A DNA stretch of 49,443 bases from Deltaproteobacteria bacterium. Its GTDB lineage: Bacteria; Desulfobacterota; Syntrophia; Syntrophales; JAFGHS01. This document shows positions 25,076-33,826 of the stretch, piece after piece. The translations under genes were made by a program, and so were the position numbers. Each line of letters begins with the position of its first letter. The first letter of the stretch is position 1. The notes under the pieces were generated by a model, which searched no databases, was not told the origin of the DNA, and saw only the letters and a list, made by a program, of their open reading frames with translations. The stretch covers positions 1 to 49,443 of the forward strand of contig JAFGLN010000024.1 in the NCBI GenBank assembly GCA_016928025.1, read 5' to 3'.

Positions 25076-26311
25076 GTGAATTACCAGATTCTCCTTTTCA
25101 TCTTCATACTGGTGGCCATATCCATCGTCAGCTTTGTTTATACGACCTGGCGCGGTCGAAATGATGAGCACAAACTAAGAAGCATCCTCCAGGGCTCTCC
25201 CATTCCCACGTTCGTCCTGTCCCTCAACCATAAGATCATGTATTGGAATAAAGCCCTGGAGGAATTGAGTGGGATTAAGGCGAAAGACATCGTGGGCACA
25301 GACCAGCAATGGCGCATTTTTCACAAGTCACCGCAACCGTGCCTGTCGGATTTGATCTTAAACAACGCCGTTCAGGACGCCTCGAAATACTACACGGGAG
25401 AGTGCAGCAAATCCAAATTACTGGAAGACGCCTATGAATTAACGTCGTTTTTCCCGGACGCGGGTGAGAAGGGAAAATGGTTTCGTATCACTGTTGCGGG
25501 TATACGCAACGGGCGGGGAAAATTGTTCGGCTCGATGGAGACCGTGGCCGATATCACAGAAGGCAAAGCGGCCCATGAAGAAATGATGAAAAGAACGAAG
25601 CTGGAATCCCTGGGTATTTTTGCCGACGGTGTTGCAAAAGATTTCGACAGTTTGCTTTCCGCCATCCTGAGGAATGTTTTTTTGGCAAAAATATCGGCCA
25701 GTGAGGAAGATAAAATTCTGGAAAGCGGTTTGGCCATTGCCGAAAGAGCAAGTTTACAAGCCAAGGAACTGGCGCACCGTCTGATCACTTTTGCCCAGGG
25801 CGGTTATCCGTTGCGAAAAATTGAACGGGTGGACGAGCTGATTCGCCAGGCCGCGGATAAAGCATTCCTGGATGTATCCCATGTCAGCTTTCGATTATCC
25901 ATTGCCGAAGACCTTTGGCCGGCTCATATTGATGCACTCCAGATAAAATACGTCATCGAGAATATCCTGACCAACGCCATCGAAGCGATGCCCGAAGGCG
26001 GAGAAGTGGACCTGATTGCCGAAAACACGACCACCGTAACCAATATCGAAAAACTGGGAAGCGGAAATTATATACGCATCATCGTTAAAGACAACGGAAT
26101 CGGTATTCCCCAAAATATCCTTTCCAAAATATTCGACCCCTATTTCTCAACAAAGGAAAAGAAGTCCCACGGGGGAATTGGTCTGGGGTTGGCCACGTGC
26201 GACTCCATCATTAAATATCACAACGGCCTCATTACCGTCGATTCCAAGGTGGGATTCGGAACAACTTTTACGATTCACCTGCCCGTTGCCAAGAAAAACG
26301 ACGACGGATAG
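25076..26311 (+). CDS. Sensor histidine-kinase-like protein lacking the phosphoacceptor His
   Basis: 411 residues starting at GTG. One transmembrane helix (~4-24) then a PAS domain (~33-163), a dimerisation region and a full HATPase domain: N-box NILTN (296-300), G1 DNGIG (339-343), F-box FDPYFSTKEK, G2 GGIGLGL (366-372). In the canonical family the H-box reads GGIAHDFNNLL; here it is DGVAKDFDSLL, with Lys188 (codon AAA at 25637) where the phosphorylated His belongs. It therefore probably cannot autophosphorylate in the usual way and may act as an ATP-binding sensor, a pseudokinase or the partner of another kinase. No adjacent response regulator is seen. Confidence 0.85.
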   Translation: MNYQILLFIFILVAISIVSFVYTTWRGRNDEHKLRSILQGSPIPTFVLSLNHKIMYWNKALEELSGIKAKDIVGTDQQWRIFHKSPQPCLSDLILNNAVQDASKYYTGECSKSKLLEDAYELTSFFPDAGEKGKWFRITVAGIRNGRGKLFGSMETVADITEGKAAHEEMMKRTKLESLGIFADGVAKDFDSLLSAILRNVFLAKISASEEDKILESGLAIAERASLQAKELAHRLITFAQGGYPLRKIERVDELIRQAADKAFLDVSHVSFRLSIAEDLWPAHIDALQIKYVIENILTNAIEAMPEGGEVDLIAENTTTVTNIEKLGSGNYIRIIVKDNGIGIPQNILSKIFDPYFSTKEKKSHGGIGLGLATCDSIIKYHNGLITVDSKVGFGTTFTIHLPVAKKNDDG

Positions 26312-26518
26312 ACTGATCGAATATTTATTCCTCTTGATCTTCAATGAATTCTCAATTACTGTATCGGAGAAGGTTATCATTATATCCATCACAGAAAGTC
26401 CAACGACCATGGTCGATGCATAGACCCGAGGGAAAGGCGGTCACCACGTAATCAGCGCTTTCATTGCACCCGGAAAACCCGTTTGGGAAAATAGCCGCCA
26501 TCCTCAGGGAGGAAAATT

Positions 26519-27727
26519 ATGAATTCTTTTTTGTCCAACGATTTCCATGGATTCACCGGCGGGAACACTGGGTTTGTAACCACCTTCATCCAACTCGCCC
26601 TATACCTTTTATTGATCGTCGGATTATCCTCGTGCGCCACCAAACAACTTCAGAAAGATTATGAAATGACGACCACCTTGGACACTGTTTCGGCCTACGA
26701 ACTGTTTATTCGTAAATATCCCGACAGCGAATACACGCCCAAAGCGGCTAAACGGCTTCAGGCGCTGAGGGAATCACAAAAGCTGAAAGACATTCAACGC
26801 GAAACCATGGCCGTCGAACGTGAATTGAAAATGACCGAAAAGGTCAACGAACTCACAGCGGAAAACGTCAAGCGCATTAAAAAATTACATAATTACGCTG
26901 TTGGGACAGTCACGCTCCCTGAATTTTTAGGAGACGGCTGGAATCTTGAAGACCCGTACGGAGGTAAACTCGGCATCGTCGGCATTTTTCACCATAAGGA
27001 TGTAAGCCCACAGGAATCAGTTGATATCATCATGGGCTTTACTTACAAACCCGACGTGCTTGAGGGGCAGCCGCCCGTAGACCCTTTTCTTCTCAAAAGG
27101 CATCGTGAAGCGCTGGAAACCGAGTTATCCCATCTGAAACAGGGAAATATAAATAAACGTTTGGATATCCTACCCTTGAGGACGACTAAAGCCGACAAGA
27201 AAGGGACCCAAACGGAAGGGGATTCGCCGGAAGATCTTCAAACTTCCGAACCTTTCTTCGAAAGCACCGTTCTTGTCAAATTTGACGCCGGCTTATTGAA
27301 GGATATCGATCTGTCGAGTCTCAAATATATAAACGTGAAGCAACTGGCGGATTTGGATCTCTCTGTATATCGCTGCGTGATCACGCATGACTGGCTGGAA
27401 CAAACGGCCGGTATGAGCAAACGCGATCCGCCGCCTTCGGCCGACGATATATTGCAAGTGTTTTCAGCCCGGGGATTGGATAAAATCCAAATCGCATACA
27501 AACCAAAAGATGAAGCAAACCTTCAAGGAACCGGGACCGTCCGCGGAGAAAAGCATCCCTACCGGATCACAAAAGAAAATGTGACCTATCTGCCCGTTGA
27601 CGAGAGCGAATCGGCTCTGATCAATGCAGCCGTTCTCGACAGAGCATCAGGCAGACTGCGGCTTAATTTCGCTCTTCCCCAGGGTAAAAAATTGACTGTT
27701 GAATATCACTGCGAACAGTGCGACTGA
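26519..27727 (+). CDS. Lipoprotein of unknown function
   Basis: 402 residues. N-terminal hydrophobic segment ending with a lipobox, LSSC (Cys39), so the mature protein is lipid-anchored in a membrane. Residues ~50-75 (SAYELFIRKYPDSEYTPKAA) resemble a TPR-like motif of outer-membrane assembly lipoproteins such as BamD, followed by a predicted coiled coil (~85-120) and a C-terminal domain of unknown fold. SD AGGGAGG. The only gene between the kinase-like gene and the convergent enoyl-CoA hydratase operon. Precise function unknown. Confidence 0.8.
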   Translation: MNSFLSNDFHGFTGGNTGFVTTFIQLALYLLLIVGLSSCATKQLQKDYEMTTTLDTVSAYELFIRKYPDSEYTPKAAKRLQALRESQKLKDIQRETMAVERELKMTEKVNELTAENVKRIKKLHNYAVGTVTLPEFLGDGWNLEDPYGGKLGIVGIFHHKDVSPQESVDIIMGFTYKPDVLEGQPPVDPFLLKRHREALETELSHLKQGNINKRLDILPLRTTKADKKGTQTEGDSPEDLQTSEPFFESTVLVKFDAGLLKDIDLSSLKYINVKQLADLDLSVYRCVITHDWLEQTAGMSKRDPPPSADDILQVFSARGLDKIQIAYKPKDEANLQGTGTVRGEKHPYRITKENVTYLPVDESESALINAAVLDRASGRLRLNFALPQGKKLTVEYHCEQCD

Positions 27728-27977
27728 CTCTCAGGATTAGCTTTCCAACAACCCCTTCAGGTTGAAATTTCTCTATATCCGTCTTATGATGCCCCAAATC
27801 CAGCAAAAGCTCCTCCCTACATTCACCCGGTTCCGGCGGCGGGCTCTCAATAACCGCCGGTGTGTTGGAAAACTTGGTGGCAAAAGTCACCTGTTTATTG
27901 GTTTCCCCGGATGTCAGTTTGATCTCCTGAATCATATTCCTTGCCAGAACGGGGATTCCCTGCAACGGTAAGATCAT
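27663..27977 (-). CDS. Small hypothetical protein, possibly coupled to enoyl-CoA hydratase
   Basis: 104 codons beginning with ATG 3 nt after the enoyl-CoA hydratase stop (TAG-GCG-ATG), a coupling-type arrangement. The sequence VTFATKFSNTPAVIESPPP looks protein-like. Its 3' end overlaps the lipoprotein gene on the opposite strand by 65 bp. No family recognised; it could still be a chance frame. Confidence 0.3.
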   Translation of the reverse strand: MILPLQGIPVLARNMIQEIKLTSGETNKQVTFATKFSNTPAVIESPPPEPGECREELLLDLGHHKTDIEKFQPEGVVGKLILRVSRTVRSDIQQSIFYPGEERN

Positions 27978-27980
27978 CGC

Positions 27981-28757
27981 CTATTCCGCCTTGTAGTTGG
28001 GTTTTCTCTTTTCACGGAACGCCGCCAATCCTTCCTGTCTGTTTTCCTGAGCCAGCGGCGTGGACATTTCGGCAACACTGATGGCAACATCCAGCTTCAA
28101 GGCCGTATGGAGATCGACCTGCATCCCTTCGTTGACGCAGCGTTTGGCGATCTTCAAACCGTGGGGCGGGAAAGTCAGCATCGTGTTGGCCAAATGCATC
28201 ACCTCATCCATCAAGGTTTCCACCGGAACGATCTTATTGATCAGGCTGAGCCGGTAAGCTTCATCCGCATTCATTTGCGACGCCGTGTAGAGCAGCTCTT
28301 TCGTCTTGGTGATGCCGATGAGGCGCGGAAGACGCTGCATGCCGCCTGCGCCGGGAACGGATCCGATTCTCAGTTCCACCAAACCGAATTTTGCGCTGTT
28401 GGTGGCGATTCGCAAATCACAGCACAGGGCCAGTTCCAAACCGCCCCCCAGACAAAAACCGCTGATCGCGGCAATGGAAGGCAGGGGAGAATCTTCGATT
28501 CTTTTGAAAAAATCCCGCGAGCTGGGACGCGATTGACCGGGGGGAAACTGTTCCTTGATATCGGCGCCGGCGCAGAAACATTTATCGCCTCCCGTTATGA
28601 TAACAACCCGGATGCCCTTATCGGCTTCAATCTGATTCCAGATATCCTCCATCTCGGCCTGCATTTTGGTGTTGACGCTGTTCAGGCTGTCCGGCCTGTT
28701 CATCGTCATGATGGCAAGGCCGTCTGTCTTTTCAAACTTCATCGTCTCATAAGCCAT
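27981..28757 (-). CDS. Enoyl-CoA hydratase/isomerase (crotonase family)
   Basis: 258 residues from the ATG at 28757, chosen for its SD (CAGGAGG); a longer start 33 nt upstream has none. Oxyanion hole segments CFCAGADIKE and GFCLGGGLELALCCDLRIA. Both crotonase catalytic Glu positions are present, in FGLVELRIGSVPGAGG and in TKTKELLYTA. It hydrates 2-enoyl-CoA or shifts a double bond. Together with the ligase and dehydrogenase operon this supplies the missing middle step of a beta-oxidation-like path. Downstream of a FabK/NMO-like gene. Confidence 0.9.
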   Translation of the reverse strand: MAYETMKFEKTDGLAIMTMNRPDSLNSVNTKMQAEMEDIWNQIEADKGIRVVIITGGDKCFCAGADIKEQFPPGQSRPSSRDFFKRIEDSPLPSIAAISGFCLGGGLELALCCDLRIATNSAKFGLVELRIGSVPGAGGMQRLPRLIGITKTKELLYTASQMNADEAYRLSLINKIVPVETLMDEVMHLANTMLTFPPHGLKIAKRCVNEGMQVDLHTALKLDVAISVAEMSTPLAQENRQEGLAAFREKRKPNYKAE

Positions 28758-28790
28758 GAGATTATCCTCCTGTTTAAAATAGGTCTTCAA

Positions 28791-29705
28791 TTATAATTCG
28801 GGCAGATTACTTTTTATTTTTGGCAGGATGGCATGGGCCTCCCTCATCATGTCGTCGATAATTGCGGCGGTGGGACGAACCTTCCGAACAAGGCCGGCAA
28901 TCTGTCCGGCGCCCCGCGTCCCGGACCCCGGAGCGGCTTCAAGGGTCTTGGCAATGTCCGGATGATGCTTTGCCAGCATCTTGACGGCCTCTTCGACGAA
29001 CGCCTCATTCAGAACACGGCGAGACATTTTATCCTCCCGGATCAGGACGGCATCCGTTTCTTTGGCCATGACCAGAATTTCCTTAAAGGCCCGCGAGATT
29101 TCACATTCCTCGGCCGCGATAAAGGCCGTACCCATCTGAACAGCGCATGCCCCCAAGGCCAGTGCCGCGGCCAGACCGCGGCCGTCGCCGATGCCTCCGG
29201 CGGCTACGACGGGAACCTTAACGGCATCCGTCACCTGGGGTACCAGAACAAGTGTTGATATCTCTTCCGGTCCCGTCATACCACCTGATTCCGATCCTTC
29301 AGCAATCACGGCATCAACGCCGGCCTGTTCGGCTTTGACGGCACGTTCGACCGTCGATGCGACATGCATGACAAAAATCCCGTCATTTTTCAATTGCCGT
29401 GTCCATATACCGGGGTCTCCCGCAGATGTGGCCACAACAGAAATCTTCTGCTCCATAACGACGGCAATCAATCCGGGAGCATGCTGAGCCCGAACGGGAA
29501 TGTTGACACCGAAAACCTTATCCGTTAATTGCCGGGCCTGACGGATTTGCCTTGCCAATTCCTCGGGACCCCAGGCTGAAGATCCCAGAAGGCCGAGCCC
29601 ACCGGCGTTGCTTACGGCTGCAGCCAGGGGCGCCGTGCCTACCCTGGCCATACCGCCTAAAATAATGGGATAACGTATGCCGATCGTTTCGCAGAATTCA
29701 TTCAT
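28791..29705 (-). CDS. Nitronate monooxygenase/FabK-type flavoprotein
   Basis: 304 residues, TIM-barrel FMN protein. N-terminal IGIRYPIILGGMARVGTAPLA, then AGGLGLLG, EGSESGGMTG near 137-146, phosphate-binding VVAAGGIGDGRGLAAALALGACAVQMGTAF. This is the 2-nitropropane-dioxygenase-like family, comprising nitronate monooxygenases, the enoyl-ACP reductase FabK and related reductases. Location next to an enoyl-CoA hydratase favours an enoyl-CoA or enoyl-ACP reductase-like role, but the true substrate is not determinable. SD AAGGAGG before the ATG. Confidence 0.85.
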   Translation of the reverse strand: MNEFCETIGIRYPIILGGMARVGTAPLAAAVSNAGGLGLLGSSAWGPEELARQIRQARQLTDKVFGVNIPVRAQHAPGLIAVVMEQKISVVATSAGDPGIWTRQLKNDGIFVMHVASTVERAVKAEQAGVDAVIAEGSESGGMTGPEEISTLVLVPQVTDAVKVPVVAAGGIGDGRGLAAALALGACAVQMGTAFIAAEECEISRAFKEILVMAKETDAVLIREDKMSRRVLNEAFVEEAVKMLAKHHPDIAKTLEAAPGSGTRGAGQIAGLVRKVRPTAAIIDDMMREAHAILPKIKSNLPEL

Positions 29706-30258
29706 GGCGACCTCCTTCTCACCCTAACGATTCTCAACGATTATCTGATGAGAGGTTAATTAATTGAAGAAAACTCTCATGACGCTTGGCATAAAACGGT
29801 ATTATTTTTCGATGGTTTTTGTCAAATCGTTTTACAGACCGACTCGTCTGTGACTCAACGCTTTACAAGCCGGACGTTCAACGCTTTGAGGCGAACCGGG
29901 CATCTTACCGCCTTTTATTGCAACAAAAAGTTTTTCCGAACAATTTTTGACCATAGTACAGGTATCCGTTTAAATTGCCAAACAATAAATAACAGCCCAT
30001 TGATCACTTATCAAATGCAAGGCTATGTGGCTAATTTGATAACAGTTGGATACGGCCAGTGTATACTTTTTTACCACACGTCAGGGATGCGAATCTTTTC
30101 ACTTGAACAAACAATCAATATATATGAAAATAATAACAAGAATTTAAACCGGTCATGCCGAAAAAAGGCATACTGTTTGCTGATATTTCTATGAATAAAT
30201 CAAGCTGAGGATAAAAACGAACGGTTGTTTTATCATTAAATGATGGAGAAAAGGCACG
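29706..30258. other. Intergenic region between divergent FabK-like and lipoprotein genes
   Basis: Contains a short palindrome at 29834-29851. A 114-codon open frame at 29850-30194 has no SD or domain and is probably not a gene. No unambiguous promoter, although a minus-strand TTGACA at 29820-29825 with a poorly spaced TAATAC (15 nt) is present. Confidence 0.4.
29834..29851. promoter_or_regulatory. Palindromic element ACAGAC-N6-GTCTGT
   Basis: 6-bp arms with CGACTC in between, upstream of the FabK-like/enoyl-CoA hydratase operon. A possible repressor or activator site; not matched to a family. Confidence 0.4.
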
Positions 30259-30876
30259 ATGATCACGACCACACTGAACAGAAGAAAGAAGCTCGCATCC
30301 AAAGTATTTTTCCCCTTATTGATTCTTATGGTCATTTCAGGATTGTCGGCCTGTTATCATCAGAATTATTCATCCGCCTCTTATCCTGCACCCTATCCGG
30401 AAGCGGAAACAGTTGAAAAGCAATCAACGGTTCTCACGTCACAGGTTTATTTTTATCCGAAAAAGGAACAAACAACCGAACAACAATCGCGCGACCACTA
30501 CGAATGTTACAACTGGGCGGTCGAGCAGACAGGCTTCGATCCCGGACAATCGCCGATCCCTAAGCAGGAGCGCGTCCGAGTTGTTCCCATGCCGCCCCCC
30601 GGTTATGACACGGCAACCATGGCCATCGCCGGTGCAGTGCTTGGTGCATTAATCGGCGGTCCAAGGCATGCCGCAGAGGGCGCCCTCATCGGTGCATCGG
30701 GCGGCGCCATTGCCGGCGCCGCATCAGACGCAGCAAGACAGCAGCAGGCGCAGCAAATGGAAGATTATTATGCTTCACGCAATCAGTCCGACAATGCCCA
30801 GCTTTCAAAGAAGGTTTCAGATTTTCGCAGGGCCATGGGCGCCTGCCTTGAGGGAAGAGGCTACAGCGTCCGGTAA
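30259..30876 (+). CDS. Glycine-zipper lipoprotein with a WAVEQTGFDP domain
   Basis: 205 residues. Lipobox LSAC at Cys32 gives a lipoprotein. The central IAGAVLGALIGGPRHAAEGALIGASGGAIAGAA is a glycine-zipper segment (about 125-155), common in outer-membrane or periplasmic stress proteins. It is flanked by two conserved pieces: YxCYNWAVEQTGFDPGQ before and FRRAMGACLEGRGYSV after it. The same two pieces occur in the next gene without the zipper. First of five exported-protein genes on the plus strand. Function unknown. Confidence 0.85.
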   Translation: MITTTLNRRKKLASKVFFPLLILMVISGLSACYHQNYSSASYPAPYPEAETVEKQSTVLTSQVYFYPKKEQTTEQQSRDHYECYNWAVEQTGFDPGQSPIPKQERVRVVPMPPPGYDTATMAIAGAVLGALIGGPRHAAEGALIGASGGAIAGAASDAARQQQAQQMEDYYASRNQSDNAQLSKKVSDFRRAMGACLEGRGYSVR

Positions 30877-30927
30877 ACCCTGTCGGATGGGGGATAAATA
30901 CTTAATTCATTAACGGAGGTCATTGCC

Positions 30928-31602
30928 ATGTCTTATAAACGCCTTGAAGGAAAAACCCTTTTGCCGGCCGTGATTCTGGTTTTGTTTGTTGCAGGAATAT
31001 TCTTGGGATCCCCGCAGCTCGCAGAGGCCGACCGGCGGCCACCCGACCGGCACCACCATTTCAAAGATCAGCGTTATCAGCATAACCGTTCCTACCCGGC
31101 AAGAGGTCACGTCGTCCGGACGGTGCCCAGAGATCGTCATGTCGTGGTTCACCGCGGTTCGCATTTTTATTTCTCGGGCGGTGTCTGGTATCGTCCCTAT
31201 GGACCGCGTTTTGTCATCACGACACCTCCTCTCGGTCTTTTCGTATCTTTTTTGCCTCCCTATTATTCGACAATCTGGGTTAACGGCGCTCCCTACTACT
31301 ATGCCAATGAGGTCTATTACACACACCATGGAAACGGCTATGTTGTCGTAGAACCGCCGAAAGAAGAAGTCAATCAGGCGCCACCGGCGGCGGATCAGAT
31401 GTTCATTTATCCACGCCTGGGTCAAAGTGAAAAGCAACAGGCCGATGACCGCTATGCCTGCCATCGATGGGCAGTGGAACAAACGGGCTTCGATCCAACA
31501 CAGCCGCCGGCCGCAGCCGACAGCGGCAGACCGGGAAAGCGGGCGGATTACCAGCGGGCGATGAGCGCTTGTCTTGACGGCCGCGGATATACCGTCAAAT
31601 AG
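30928..31602 (+). CDS. Exported protein with a His/Tyr-rich domain and WAVEQTGFDP motif
   Basis: 224 residues. Signal peptide to about residue 34 (AEA). A basic His/Arg-rich stretch (PPDRHHHFKDQRYQ) and Tyr/Gly-rich DUF6515-like repeats (YYYANEVYYTHHGNGYVVVEPP) follow. The C-terminal third carries the same WAVEQTGFDP and RAMSACLDGRGYTV pieces as the preceding lipoprotein. SD AACGGAGG. Likely a periplasmic or surface protein; role unknown. Separated from the previous gene by about 51 nt. Confidence 0.8.
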   Translation: MSYKRLEGKTLLPAVILVLFVAGIFLGSPQLAEADRRPPDRHHHFKDQRYQHNRSYPARGHVVRTVPRDRHVVVHRGSHFYFSGGVWYRPYGPRFVITTPPLGLFVSFLPPYYSTIWVNGAPYYYANEVYYTHHGNGYVVVEPPKEEVNQAPPAADQMFIYPRLGQSEKQQADDRYACHRWAVEQTGFDPTQPPAAADSGRPGKRADYQRAMSACLDGRGYTVK

Positions 31603-31638
31603 ATAATTACAGATTGATGCAAAACAAGGGGGCATGAG

Positions 31639-32370
31639 ATGAAAAAGAACATCCTGTGCGGATTTTTTTTCGCCCTTGTCTGTATTTTAATGGCCTCTTC
31701 CGCCCAGGCCCAGTTTGATCGTTTCCTAAAGAATTTTTTGTCTTTAGGCGAAAACAGCCGGGATGAAAGTGTGACTATTGCCGGTCTAAAGGAAGCTCTC
31801 ACTATCGGAGCAGGCCATGCAGTGGCTGCAGCATCAAAAGACAGGGGCTATTTCGGCCATCCGGTGATCAAAATCCCTTTGCCGGAAAACCTCCGGAAAC
31901 CCGCCCAAGCTCTGGCTATGCTGGGCTACCAAAAACAGATCGACGATTTCATTCTGAGAATGAACCGTTCAGCGGAAAAAGCCGCACCACAGGCGAAAGC
32001 CATTTTTATTAATGCCATCAAACAGATGCGCGTCCGGGACGCCAAAAATATTCTTCAAGGCGGAAAGAAAGCTGCAACAGATTATTTCAAAACCAAAACT
32101 TCGGACAGTATTCATGAAGCCTTTAAGCCTATTATCTCCTCAAGTCTAAGCGAGGCCGGCGCTACCCGGGTTTACAAAGAGATTATCAATAAATACAAAG
32201 GCTTATTACCATTATCGGCTAAAACCCCGGAGATCCTGGACATTGATCAGTATGTAACGAACAGGGCAGTTGAGGGACTCTTTTATCTGGTCGGCGAGGA
32301 AGAGGAAAAAATCCGCACCGATCCGGCGGCACGGGTTACAGATCTCCTGAAGACTGTGTTCGGTCAATAA
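31639..32370 (+). CDS. DUF4197 family exported protein
   Basis: 243 residues. Signal peptide MKKNILCGFFFALVCILMASS with cleavage after AQA. The mature part matches DUF4197 in outline: GLKEALTIGAGHAVAAASK...GYFGHPVIKIPLPE near the start, a helical middle region, DAKNILQGGKKAATDYFK, and LFYLVGEEEEKIRTDP at the end. The family is common in Gram-negative bacteria and has no assigned function. Follows the previous gene by about 36 nt. Confidence 0.92.
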   Translation: MKKNILCGFFFALVCILMASSAQAQFDRFLKNFLSLGENSRDESVTIAGLKEALTIGAGHAVAAASKDRGYFGHPVIKIPLPENLRKPAQALAMLGYQKQIDDFILRMNRSAEKAAPQAKAIFINAIKQMRVRDAKNILQGGKKAATDYFKTKTSDSIHEAFKPIISSSLSEAGATRVYKEIINKYKGLLPLSAKTPEILDIDQYVTNRAVEGLFYLVGEEEEKIRTDPAARVTDLLKTVFGQ

Positions 32371-32608
32371 ACCGCCCCCCTTTTTGATGAATGACTCAAA
32401 CCTCGGGATGTGGTATAAATAACGAGAAACCGCTGAATGAGGCTGATTTTTATTGTCACTTCGATGGCGGGGAGAAATTTGATTAGTCTGAAGTCCCTGC
32501 GTAATCTCGCTGTTGAGCTTCAATGGGCCCCGCGAAACCACAAAATTCAGAGGTCTCTAAAAGGCATTGCACATTGAGGTCAATTGATTGCATCAAAGGG
32601 AGGGTAGC
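32371..32608. other. Intergenic, no gene
   Basis: Nothing recognised apart from the SD (AAGGGAGG) of the following gene at its right end. Confidence 0.3.
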
Positions 32609-33061
32609 ATGAAAAAGTATTTGCTTATTCTTATGGCATTATTTCTCGTCATGACGGGGATGGCCTATGCCGATTATTATACATGGGAAGATGAAAACGG
32701 CGTCATTCAAATAACCGATTATCCCCCGCCGAAGACGCGAAAATCTCAAAACGTAAAAGTCCATAAGGCGTTCGATCCGTCCGCGGTCGGATCGAAAGGA
32801 CAAGCCGATAAAACGGTAAAACCACCCGATATTGTGCTCTACACAAAAAACGACTGTGTCGATTGTGATAAAGCCCGGGAATTCTTGCAGTCGGCAAATC
32901 TTGTCTTTACGGAATATAATATGGACACCGATGAAAAAGCGGTGGAAATGCGCAAGACCGTCGACAACGGAGAGGAGGTTCCTTTCGCTGTCATTGACAA
33001 TCAGCGCGTTTACGGATTTTCTGAAACGGTATACGGCCGCCTGTTGAAGATGGCGCCATGA
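32609..33061 (+). CDS. Exported DUF4124-glutaredoxin protein
   Basis: 150 residues from ATG 32609 (SD AAGGGAGG; a longer frame begins at TTG 32588 and is less likely). Signal peptide to about Ala21. A DUF4124 segment (YYTWEDENGVIQITDYPPP) is followed by a glutaredoxin/thioredoxin-fold domain (residues ~74-150) with active site CVDC (Cys83, Cys86) and the cis-Pro segment EEVPFAVI. A periplasmic thiol-redox role is inferred. Located just before an exported isoaspartate methyltransferase, suggesting a shared protein-maintenance setting. Confidence 0.9.
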   Translation: MKKYLLILMALFLVMTGMAYADYYTWEDENGVIQITDYPPPKTRKSQNVKVHKAFDPSAVGSKGQADKTVKPPDIVLYTKNDCVDCDKAREFLQSANLVFTEYNMDTDEKAVEMRKTVDNGEEVPFAVIDNQRVYGFSETVYGRLLKMAP

Positions 33062-33118
33062 CAACCGTCGTGGCAGCTTTCCTGATTTTGGAATGGGCAC
33101 CCCAAATAGGGAGATGTT

Positions 33119-33826
33119 ATGAAACAACTCATTATTTTTATTCCATTGCTGATTGTTATGGGTCAAGGATGCGGCGCTGCCGAGGCAAACACTTTGATGC
33201 AAAAAAGACAGCAAATGGTGAATGAGGAGATAGAACGACGGGGCATAAAAGACCAGCACGTTTTGGATGCCATGCGAAAAGTTAAACGCCACCTGTTCGT
33301 ACCCGATGATTTGCAGGACTCAGCCTACGATGACCGGCCGCTTCCCATCGGTTATGGACAAACCATTTCACAACCCTATATCGTCGCGTTTATGACGGAG
33401 GCCGGCAAGATCGAACCTGATGACCGTGTTCTCGAAATAGGGACGGGTTCCGGGTATCAGGCAGCTGTCCTCGGTGAGATGGCAAAAGAAGTTTATACGA
33501 TCGAGATTTTAAAACCTTTGGCCGAGAACTCCCGACAACGGCTCGACCGATTAGGGTACCGAAATATCAAGGTTAAACACGGGGATGGATACAAAGGATG
33601 GCCGCAATACGCCCCCTATGATTGCATTATCGTCACCGCAGCGCCGCCGGAATTGCCGAAAGAATTATTAAAGCAGTTAAAGGTCGGCGGCAGAATGGTT
33701 ATTCCTGTCGGCAGCTTTTTTCAAGACCTCTATCTTATTACCAGAACAGATGCGGGATATCAGAAGAAAGTCCTGCTGCCTGTCAGATTCGTGCCCATGG
33801 TTCACCCATCCATTCCGGATAAATAA
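33119..33826 (+). CDS. pcm: Protein-L-isoaspartate O-methyltransferase with signal peptide
   Basis: 235 residues. The SAM-binding motif is VLEIGTGSGYQAAVLGEMA (~99-117), and PIMT signatures DRPLPIGYGQTISQPYIVA and the end region RMVIPVGS are present. It methylates isoaspartyl residues for repair. Unlike the cytoplasmic enzyme of most bacteria, this one starts with a hydrophobic signal peptide (MKQLIIFIPLLIVMGQG...AEA), so it is predicted to be periplasmic. Lipobox quality is poor (GQGC), so type I cleavage is more likely. Where SAM would come from in the periplasm is unexplained. Good SD. Confidence 0.88.
   Translation: MKQLIIFIPLLIVMGQGCGAAEANTLMQKRQQMVNEEIERRGIKDQHVLDAMRKVKRHLFVPDDLQDSAYDDRPLPIGYGQTISQPYIVAFMTEAGKIEPDDRVLEIGTGSGYQAAVLGEMAKEVYTIEILKPLAENSRQRLDRLGYRNIKVKHGDGYKGWPQYAPYDCIIVTAAPPELPKELLKQLKVGGRMVIPVGSFFQDLYLITRTDAGYQKKVLLPVRFVPMVHPSIPDK

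Noticed and set aside
29850-30194. 114-codon plus-strand frame
   Set aside because: No SD, Cys/Asn/Phe-rich AT-type composition unlike neighbouring proteins, no domain.
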